Source: Candidatus Gastranaerophilales bacterium
GTDB taxonomy: Bacteria; Cyanobacteriota; Vampirovibrionia; Gastranaerophilales; Gastranaerophilaceae
Length of the DNA stretch: 64,000 bases
Direction: 5' to 3'
Assembly: GCA_944325945.1 (NCBI GenBank)
Contig: CALVBW010000031.1
Coordinates: 1-64,000 of the forward strand
This document shows positions 58,029 to 64,000 of this stretch, piece by piece. The notes under the pieces were generated by a model. That model made no database searches. It had not been told where the DNA came from and worked only from the letters and a program-made list of their open reading frames with translations. The position numbers and the translations under genes were made by a program. The first letter of the stretch is position 1. Every line of letters begins with the position of its first letter.

Positions 58029-58058
58029 AAAATGAATATATATGAAGATTAACATCTT

Positions 58059-60029
58059 CTATAATGCGCCGGCACCATCTAAGAAGTAATCATAATGCCG
58101 TACATCATCATAATTGTTGATAAATTCTGCTTCAACTTCTTTTTGAACCTCAGGAACAACTTTCGCTGCAACTGATCTGCTCTTTAATATTTTATCAATA
58201 TTTGGTTCTAATGTCAACTCAAAATGAAAACGTCCGTATTTTCTATCCTGTTCATATGCGGTATTGATGAGCGGATAGCCCCAGTATAGCCTTGCGCTCA
58301 AATCGCCCGGAAGCTGTACTCTTAACCCCATACCGACTGATGCTAAGAAATAACTTCCGCCGCCACTGCCCATCATCATTGTATCTGTTCTTGCGTCAGG
58401 GAATACGCCGGCATGATCCACGAACACAACGCCCTGTACGTATTTACCTAAGAACGGAATTTTTTCGCCTGATCTCGGGCTTGTAATCTGTCTCGGCAAC
58501 AGCGGGAATATCAAGTCAGCACTTGCAAAGTAACCGCTTTTACCAATCATAATACCTTCCGAATAACCTCTTACGGTCAACATACCGCCTGCCTGGAACT
58601 GGTCAATATACGGAATGTATTTGTTGTTAGGAATTATCTGGTAATTGCTGCGAACCTGTGCATAGACACCGTGTGAAAAGTCATGCAATCTTAACAATCC
58701 GCCTGAATATTTGAAGTAGCTTGATTGACTGTCAAATATAGGGAATGCCATAGACGCGTTCTGGTTAAAATACCATATACCGCGCTGGGTGTCTTTTCTT
58801 ATGTTGAACCCGACATCGGCACTCGTGACTTCATCAAGAGACAACTGTGAAGTACCGTTGCCAAGGTCTTTTAAAATATCCATGCCTGTATATACACGTT
58901 TATAGTTGATAGATCCGTAACCTTTAAGCTCAAACCCTTGAGTACGTTTGATAGGCTGTGAATAATACAATGAATAGATGTAAGATCTTGTATTCAAGCC
59001 ATACGGAGCATATTCACCCCATTTAACTTTAGCAAACGTAGACGCGTAGCTGAAACCTATACGACCGTCGTATTTATTAACAGGGATGTTATAATCAAAG
59101 AACGGGCTTATTGAACCGCCGCTGAAATATGAACCTAAGCTCATTCTGTCACGGTAGCCGAACAAGCTGTCCGCAATCAACATCGGACCGCCTCTTAATT
59201 TACCGGTCTGGTAACGACCTGCGTTATCCATCACACCGATTAAGTGGAACGGGAATTTTTCTTCCGCAGAAAGTTCTATATCAGTTGTACCGGGTTTTTC
59301 ACCGGCTTTTAAGTTTGCGGAAAGTTTTACGCCTTCGTTATATCTGTTAAAATCAAGTACGTCTTTTTCTAATTTTACAATATCAAACAACTGGTGTTCT
59401 TCATCCGGAATTCTATCGAGAATGTAGTTTGATTTAGTCCATTTGTTGCCGTCAATTGTAACTTTACCGATACGGCTTTCTATCAAATCAATATATATAG
59501 CACCGTTTTCAACCTGTTGTTCCGGCAAATATGCCTTTGCGGTAACAAAACCTTTTTTGGCATAAAGCGCGTTAATCTCGTCAATCATTGACTGAATATC
59601 AGTTATGAAAAGGTTTTTGCCTGCGTATTTTGAAATAATCGGTTCAATTTCTTCTTTAGTTAAAATTTCAGAAGGTGCGACTTCAATAGAATCAACATAA
59701 ACGCCTTTAGTTTCGAGTTCCTCTACTTTTGCGCGGATAACGTCACCTGAGCCTTCGGGCGCCCCATGAATTACCGTGCTGCCCTTAGTCCCGCCTTCTT
59801 CACGTTCCTCCTGATATCTTTGATAATCTGATTGAATATTCTGGCGTTCCTGCTCAAAACGTCTTGTATCAAAATCGTGTTTTACGTTCGAACCGGTGTC
59901 ACGAATCATATTCATTGTATCTTGAATGCTTGGCATTTCGACCGCAAACCCGCTCTGCGGCACGCAGCACAAAACCGCCAGCGACACTGCCGTGCTTAGA
60001 AATATCTTCTTTGAAATCACCTTTTTCAT
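58059..60029 (-). CDS. TpsB/ShlB-type two-partner secretion outer membrane protein
   Basis: 656 aa. Signal peptide (KKIFLSTAVSLAVLCCVPQSGFA), a charged coiled-coil plug-like region (40-90), two POTRA domains ('VDSIEVAPSEILTKEEIEPII...LFITDIQSMIDEINALYAKKGFVTAKAYLPEQ' and 'IGKVTIDGNKWTKSNYILDRI'), then a beta-barrel with 'GMLTVRGYSEGIMIGKSGYFASADL' (the VRGY motif of Omp85/TpsB proteins) and a terminal strand. It would export a large TpsA-type protein, but none is adjacent. It could instead be an Omp85-like assembly factor. Followed by the hairpin at 58003. Confidence 0.85.
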   Translation of the reverse strand: MKKVISKKIFLSTAVSLAVLCCVPQSGFAVEMPSIQDTMNMIRDTGSNVKHDFDTRRFEQERQNIQSDYQRYQEEREEGGTKGSTVIHGAPEGSGDVIRAKVEELETKGVYVDSIEVAPSEILTKEEIEPIISKYAGKNLFITDIQSMIDEINALYAKKGFVTAKAYLPEQQVENGAIYIDLIESRIGKVTIDGNKWTKSNYILDRIPDEEHQLFDIVKLEKDVLDFNRYNEGVKLSANLKAGEKPGTTDIELSAEEKFPFHLIGVMDNAGRYQTGKLRGGPMLIADSLFGYRDRMSLGSYFSGGSISPFFDYNIPVNKYDGRIGFSYASTFAKVKWGEYAPYGLNTRSYIYSLYYSQPIKRTQGFELKGYGSINYKRVYTGMDILKDLGNGTSQLSLDEVTSADVGFNIRKDTQRGIWYFNQNASMAFPIFDSQSSYFKYSGGLLRLHDFSHGVYAQVRSNYQIIPNNKYIPYIDQFQAGGMLTVRGYSEGIMIGKSGYFASADLIFPLLPRQITSPRSGEKIPFLGKYVQGVVFVDHAGVFPDARTDTMMMGSGGGSYFLASVGMGLRVQLPGDLSARLYWGYPLINTAYEQDRKYGRFHFELTLEPNIDKILKSRSVAAKVVPEVQKEVEAEFINNYDDVRHYDYFLDGAGAL

Positions 60030-60270
60030 ATAATATTCTTACCTTTTGAATTTTTAGTCCGGCAATTATATTTTCCTACTATAAAACCCGGACATAAAGT
60101 TTTTTTGTATTTTTATTACAATTTAGTAACAAAAATTTATTTTTTGACACAAATAAGTGTTCACCTGCTATTATTATAAAGTATTATTTTGTTCTTGTAA
60201 ACAATATGACGAAAATTTAACGTTTTTACTTTAACAAAAATAAAAAAATCATACATTTAGTGGAGGAGTT

Positions 60271-60717
60271 ATGGAAATTAAAAAAATCGCTATTATGGCA
60301 GCCGCAGCAATATTTTGTACAAATTCAGTACTGGCGGCAGGGGTTGCAAGTGTAGACACTCAAAAAGTTCTTGCCGCATCAGCAAAAGTTGCTGCTCTGC
60401 AGAAAAAAGAAGCGGCAAATGACAAAGAATTATACAATTTTCTTGAAACCGCAAACAAAGAAATCGCAAAAGTTTCTGATGTAAAGAAAAAGGAAGACTT
60501 ACAAAACAAATACAGCAAACAATTAAGCGATAAAAAAGAAAAAATGGCAAAGGAACACGTTGCACAGATTAAAAAAATTGACGAAGAAATCTCAAAAGTT
60601 ATAGCCGATCAGGCAAAAGCAAAAGGCTATGATATGGTTATCACAAAAGGCGTAGTCCTCTATAGCGCCAACGATATTACGGAAGATGTGGTAAAGGCTG
60701 TTAAAAGCATAAAATAA
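60271..60717 (+). CDS. Periplasmic OmpH/Skp-like chaperone
   Basis: 148 aa. Signal peptide (KKIAIMAAAAIFCTNSVLAAG), then 'VASVDTQKVLAASAKVAALQKKEAANDKELYNFLETANKEI' and a Lys-rich coiled coil, ending in 'GYDMVITKGVVLYSANDITEDVVKAVK', the Skp pattern. It holds unfolded outer-membrane proteins in the periplasm, so it may serve the divergently transcribed TpsB-like porin. GAGGAG before the ATG. The 240-bp gap to that porin contains only AT-rich DNA. Confidence 0.85.
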   Translation: MEIKKIAIMAAAAIFCTNSVLAAGVASVDTQKVLAASAKVAALQKKEAANDKELYNFLETANKEIAKVSDVKKKEDLQNKYSKQLSDKKEKMAKEHVAQIKKIDEEISKVIADQAKAKGYDMVITKGVVLYSANDITEDVVKAVKSIK

Positions 60718-60729
60718 CCGTTTTTTTTG

Positions 60730-60744
60730 TGTTATAATCCTTTT
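60730..60744 (+). promoter_or_regulatory. Extended -10 promoter of folE2, leaderless start
   Basis: TG-T-TATAAT (60730-60738), then CCTTTT, then ATG at 60745. It sits in the 27-bp gap after the Skp-like gene. No ribosome site is present. Confidence 0.55.
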
Positions 60745-61527
60745 ATGAAAGATATTCAAAATCTGGAAGATACAAGAGAAGTCGACATTCAAAAAGTAGG
60801 CATAAAACACATTGAGCTGCCGCTTATAATCCAGCGGAAAAACAATTCAAATCAGGTTGTCTGTGCAAAAGCCCGTGTAAATGTTTCTTTGCCCCAAAAA
60901 TACAAAGGAACGCATATGTCACGATTTGTGGAAGTTTTGAGTGAATGGCAGACCAAAAATCTTCTGGGGGTCGACATAAAAGGCTGCCTTGAAAAAATTA
61001 TAAAAAAATTACACGCACAAAGCGGAGAGCTGGAATTCAAGTTCAAATATTTTATTGATAAACCGGCGCCTGTCACGGGATTTCCCGCACCTATGAGCTA
61101 TGAATGTTCTTTTGAAGGCAGAATATATGACGGAATATACAAATTTATACTCGGAGTTGTAGTACCTGTTACAACGCTTTGCCCGTGCTCCAAAGAAATT
61201 TCCGAAAACGGCGCGCACAATCAACGCGCATACATCTCCGTCAAAGTTTCTTATGACGAAAATGACCACATCTGGCTTGAAGATTTGATAGAACTTATTG
61301 AAAATTGCGCATCCTGCCCTGTTTATCCGCTTTTAAAACGCAAAGACGAAAAATTCGTTACGGAAAAAGCATGGGACAACCCGAAATTTGTCGAAGATGT
61401 TCTGCGCGACGTTGTTGTCAAGCTGCGCAAACACCCAGTTATTAAAGAGTTTGAAGTTGAATGTGAAGCTTTTGAAAGTATCCACAACCATTCCGCCTGG
61501 GCTTACCAAAAAGAAATCCTGCGTTAA
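60745..61527 (+). CDS. folE2: GTP cyclohydrolase FolE2
   Basis: 260 aa. Type IB enzyme producing 7,8-dihydroneopterin triphosphate for folate and queuosine. 'VTTLCPCSKEISENGAHNQRAYISVKV' holds the zinc/metal Cys and His ligands in the FolE2 signature; 'IELIENCASCPVYPLLKRKDEKFVTEKAWDNPKFVEDVLRDV' and 'FEVECEAFESIHNHSAWAYQ' complete it. Length normal. The queA gene at 25 kb is in the same queuosine route. Start at 60745; an upstream TTG at 60727 lies before the -10 box. Confidence 0.94.
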   Translation: MKDIQNLEDTREVDIQKVGIKHIELPLIIQRKNNSNQVVCAKARVNVSLPQKYKGTHMSRFVEVLSEWQTKNLLGVDIKGCLEKIIKKLHAQSGELEFKFKYFIDKPAPVTGFPAPMSYECSFEGRIYDGIYKFILGVVVPVTTLCPCSKEISENGAHNQRAYISVKVSYDENDHIWLEDLIELIENCASCPVYPLLKRKDEKFVTEKAWDNPKFVEDVLRDVVVKLRKHPVIKEFEVECEAFESIHNHSAWAYQKEILR

Positions 61528-61534
61528 TTATAAA

Positions 61535-61775
61535 TTTCCAAAAGCCGCTTCCCTCTCAAAGAGTCACTCCACCCTTTAAAGCCGCTTTCCCAACTCCGAA
61601 AACAGCTTTCCCTTCAAAGAACCACTCCCTCCATTGAGTGAACCGTTTTTCCCCTCCGAGAACCGCTCACCCCTCAGAGAGCTGACCTCCCCCGGTGAAC
61701 CGCTCCCCTTCCGAAAACCGCTCCCCCTCAGAGAGCTGACCTCCCCCGGTGAGCCGCTCCCCTTGCGCAGAGCCG
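61535..61775. repeat. C-rich imperfect tandem repeats between convergent genes
   Basis: AACCGCTCCCC-like words recur about every 20 bp; the clearest unit has a 54-bp period (CTCAGAGAGCTGACCTCCCC at about 61673 and 61727). The plus strand is strongly C/T-rich, the minus strand G/A-rich, much richer in GC than neighbouring genes. A minus-strand frame of 67 codons crosses it but looks like a repeat artefact. Confidence 0.7.
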
Positions 61776-62648
61776 TCAAATTTTATTCACTCTTTTTTTG
61801 AGTCTTGCACCGTAAGTTTCGTGAACATCCACAATCGACATGAACGCATTGGGGTCAATTTCGCGGACGATTTCCTTCATTTTTGACATCTCAAGTCTGG
61901 AAATTATGCAGTAAATCATAGTTTTATCAATTTTAGAATAGCCGCCCTGCCCGTAGATATAAGTGATTCCGATATCCAGCCTGTCAATCAGCGCCTGACC
62001 GATTTCGTAAGACTTGTCGCTTATGATACGGACGGATTTTGAGCTATTCAGCCCTTCAATAACAATATCAATAACCTTAAACGCAATAAAATACGTAAGC
62101 ATTGAATACATGGCTTTTCCCCAGCCGAAAACAAGCCCCGCACCGGAATAGATAAAAATATTCATCCCCATGATAAATTCTCCGACCGAAAATCCCCATT
62201 TTTTGGATAAAACAAGCGAAAGGATTTCCGTTCCGTCAAGAGAGCCTTCATTTTTAAGAATTATACCGACGCCGGTCCCGAGAATAATTCCGCCGAATAC
62301 AGTGGCAAGCAAAAGATCATTGGTTGCATGATGTCCGTGAAAAACATTCAGCGCAAGTGAAAAAACTATAATTGCAAAAAATGTCTGTAATACAAATTTT
62401 TTCCCCATTTTTGTAAACGCAAGACAAATAAACGGGAAGTTAATCAAAACAACGAGCAGACCGAGATTTTTGCCGGTAAGATAACTTGCTATCATAGAAA
62501 TACCGATTACACCGCCGTCAATAATGTTATTCGGAAGCAAAAAACCTTCAATTGCCGCAGCCGCAATGAATGCCCCGATAGTCAAAAATAACATTTTGCG
62601 GATTATTAAAAGTATTCTGATTTTTAATGGTATAGGTTTTGTCTGCAT
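61776..62648 (-). CDS. YitT-family membrane protein
   Basis: 290 aa. Five hydrophobic segments in residues 10-165 ('LFLTIGAFIAAAAIEGFLLPNNIIDGGVIGI', 'LLVVLINFPFICLAF', 'LATVFGGIILGTGVGIIL') then a DUF2179 cytoplasmic domain ('YGQGGYSKIDKTMIYCIISRLEMSKMKEIVREIDPNAFMSI'), which is the YitT layout. Function not established; a transporter-like role is presumed. Follows cdaA by 3 bp in the same operon. Confidence 0.88.
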   Translation of the reverse strand: MQTKPIPLKIRILLIIRKMLFLTIGAFIAAAAIEGFLLPNNIIDGGVIGISMIASYLTGKNLGLLVVLINFPFICLAFTKMGKKFVLQTFFAIIVFSLALNVFHGHHATNDLLLATVFGGIILGTGVGIILKNEGSLDGTEILSLVLSKKWGFSVGEFIMGMNIFIYSGAGLVFGWGKAMYSMLTYFIAFKVIDIVIEGLNSSKSVRIISDKSYEIGQALIDRLDIGITYIYGQGGYSKIDKTMIYCIISRLEMSKMKEIVREIDPNAFMSIVDVHETYGARLKKRVNKI

Positions 62649-62651
62649 AAA

Positions 62652-63536
62652 TTATTTCTTTTTAATTGTAATAAAATTATTTATTTTAAAAACAGTTTTT
62701 TCGTCATTATCGTCTACCGGCTGCACCCCGAGAATATTTTCGAGATCAGTTTTGAGAGTAACAAGATCTTCATAGCGTTTTAGGGTCCCGTCAATACAAA
62801 TAGAGACATCGCCGGTTTCTTCCGACACAACAAGGCAGGCAGCGTCGCTGACTTCTGACATTCCGATTGCCGCGCGGTGGCGTGTACCGTATTTCCAGCT
62901 TAATTTCGGGTCCTCGGTGAGCGGCAGAAGAACACCTGCAGAGATAATTTTGTCACCGTTAATCACAACCGCGCCGTCATGCAGCGGAGTATTCGGGTGG
63001 AAAATCGTCAGCAAAAGCTCCGTAGAAACATCGGCGTTCAATTCTGTTCCCACATCGTAATATGTGTTGCTTAAATCGTCCTGAAATACTATCAGGGCAC
63101 CGGTGTGGGATTTGGAAAAATATTTTACGGCTTCCACAATCTCTTTCACAACATCAATACGCTTGTTGTCAGCTTTTTTAGAGTTATTAAAAAGTTTGTT
63201 TACAAAATCGACCTGCCCCAAAAATCCCAAAAAACGTCTTAATTCCGGCTGGAAAATTACGATTAAACTCAATGAGACAAGGGTTACTACGGATTTCAAG
63301 AAAACACCGATTATCTTGAGGTCAAATCTTATTAAAATCTCACTGAAAATCCATAAAAATACCAGAAAAAACGCACCTTTTACAAATTTTTCCGACTGGG
63401 TATTTTTGATAAATCTTTTATAGAAAAACCACAAAATTGCAATGATAACGCATATTTCCGCCAGATTTGTCCAGTTAAATGCCAATTCCATCGGCGCTAT
63501 TAAACTTTGAAAATATGCTGCAATTTCTGATATCAT
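62652..63536 (-). CDS. cdaA: Diadenylate cyclase CdaA
   Basis: 294 aa. Two to three N-terminal transmembrane helices (LAEICVIIAILWFFYKRF, ...), then the DAC/DisA_N domain: 'LHDGAVVINGDKI' (DGA) and 'YGTRHRAAIGMSEVSDAACLVVSEETGDVSI' (RHR), the two catalytic signatures. It makes c-di-AMP from two ATP. c-di-AMP controls potassium, turgor and cell-wall state. Its ATG overlaps the lysA stop by 4 bp (ATGA). Usually paired with CdaR, which is not seen here; yitT follows instead. Confidence 0.93.
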   Translation of the reverse strand: MISEIAAYFQSLIAPMELAFNWTNLAEICVIIAILWFFYKRFIKNTQSEKFVKGAFFLVFLWIFSEILIRFDLKIIGVFLKSVVTLVSLSLIVIFQPELRRFLGFLGQVDFVNKLFNNSKKADNKRIDVVKEIVEAVKYFSKSHTGALIVFQDDLSNTYYDVGTELNADVSTELLLTIFHPNTPLHDGAVVINGDKIISAGVLLPLTEDPKLSWKYGTRHRAAIGMSEVSDAACLVVSEETGDVSICIDGTLKRYEDLVTLKTDLENILGVQPVDDNDEKTVFKINNFITIKKK

Positions 63537-64000
63537 ATTAACTCATCCAAAATAACATCACGTGAGATTAAATCCTCTAACGTCTCTCTATATACTATAA
63601 TATCAGATTGTGAATTATTTACAAGTACCATACAGGATTTTTGTACGCGATTGTAATTAGATGACATGGAAAAATTATACGCACCCGTGTTAAACACGCA
63701 TAAAATGTCACCTTTTTCGGGATTAGGAAGTACTATATCTTTGATTAAAATATCGCCTGACTCACAAAATCTGCCGGCAATTGTTACAGTTTGTAAATTT
63801 TTTGCAGAATTTGCTTTATTTGCAATTTGCGCGGAATACTGAGCCTGATACATTGAGGGACGCGGATTATCAGCCATTCCGCCGTCAACGGCGACATATT
63901 TTGTACCGTGGGGAACCTGTTTTTGGCTGCCTACCGTGTAGAGGGTAACGCCGGAGGTGGAAATAATGCTTCTGCCCGGCTCTATGTAGATAAAAGGCGC
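63533..64000 (-). CDS. lysA: Diaminopimelate decarboxylase, C-terminal part
   Basis: 155 residues visible, open to the right edge. PLP-binding EPGRSI near the start of the visible part; 'KYVAVDGGMADNPRPSMYQAQY' (Gly-Gly-Met-x-Asp) and 'GRFCESGDILIKDIVLPNPEKGDILCVFNTGAYNFSMSSNYN' (substrate Cys-Glu-Ser and Tyr) are typical LysA motifs. Last step of lysine synthesis. Upstream gene of the lysA-cdaA-yitT run, overlapping cdaA by 4 bp. The start codon is outside the window. Confidence 0.95.
   Translation of the reverse strand, partial: APFIYIEPGRSIISTSGVTLYTVGSQKQVPHGTKYVAVDGGMADNPRPSMYQAQYSAQIANKANSAKNLQTVTIAGRFCESGDILIKDIVLPNPEKGDILCVFNTGAYNFSMSSNYNRVQKSCMVLVNNSQSDIIVYRETLEDLISRDVILDELI

Noticed and set aside
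61576-61779. 67-codon minus-strand frame with GSGSPGEVSSLRG repeats after yitT
   Set aside because: Starts with TTG without a ribosome site and exists only because the C-rich repeat lacks stops; biased composition.

Overview
The window is a 64 kb chromosomal segment of an AT-rich, diderm, anaerobic bacterium. Several things point to Candidatus Gastranaerophilales (Melainabacteria/Vampirovibrionia, the non-photosynthetic gut relatives of Cyanobacteria): the type IV prepilin leader (GFTLAEVLITLGIIGVVAA), a NuoE/NuoF/HydA trimeric [FeFe] hydrogenase next to lipid A and Mla genes, a YidC with a large extracytoplasmic insertion, and lineage-type proteins opening with short xxSFG or ISFRG motifs. 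This assignment is pattern recognition on my part, not a database result. TGA is used as a stop, so the code is standard.

Layout. Positions 1-7.7 kb hold the packaging and head module of a tailed prophage on the minus strand (terS, terL, portal, scaffold, HK97-type capsid, connectors, a baseplate-like protein). A plus-strand membrane metallophosphoesterase interrupts it, and at its right edge lie a 10-bp phased repeat, a palindrome and a 42-aa ribbon-helix-helix gene. Positions 8-16.5 kb carry recN, a DUF559 nuclease bracketed by CTCTCCC palindromes, a prepilin, a GH13 enzyme, an orphan NarL-type regulator, rarA and an MmcQ-like gene. Positions 16.7-24.1 kb carry tRNA-Leu, an MsbA-type exporter, a CHAP-like hydrolase, coaE, rluB, a thioesterase, rubredoxin, tRNA-Val, a sigma-70 factor and tRNA-Pro. 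Positions 24-35 kb carry yidC, queA, a lytic transglycosylase, the mlaD-lpxK-nth operon and the hydrogenase operon. Positions 35.4-48.6 kb carry tRNA-Lys, an HTH regulator, pth, a TPR protein, three flagellar genes, a type II restriction-modification pair, clpC and a GH38 mannosidase. Positions 49-64 kb carry glnA, a membrane-anchored glycogen-synthase-like protein, a nucleoside transporter, bioA/bioD, a TpsB-type porin, a Skp-like chaperone, folE2, and the lysA-cdaA-yitT operon running off the right end.

Genes that work together: NuoE, NuoF and HydA should form one soluble H2-evolving complex. MsbA, LpxK, MlaD, the TpsB porin and Skp serve the outer membrane. BioA and BioD are consecutive steps in biotin synthesis. 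LysA and CdaA couple diaminopimelate/lysine synthesis with c-di-AMP production.

The most unusual signals are not protein genes. (1) Truncated 5' copies of tRNA-Leu and of tRNA-Pro sit just upstream of each intact tRNA, and both carry the same 39-41 nt palindromic element in the D-arm, with compensatory differences in the stem. (2) Seven monocistronic genes have a -10 box exactly 6 nt before the ATG and no Shine-Dalgarno, implying leaderless mRNAs. (3) Dispersed palindromic repeats have arms that differ between copies but match within each copy; related short words form gene 3' ends (bioA, queA) and may have expanded inside queA. (4) A 12-bp hairpin covers the ribosome binding site of the CHAP-like gene.
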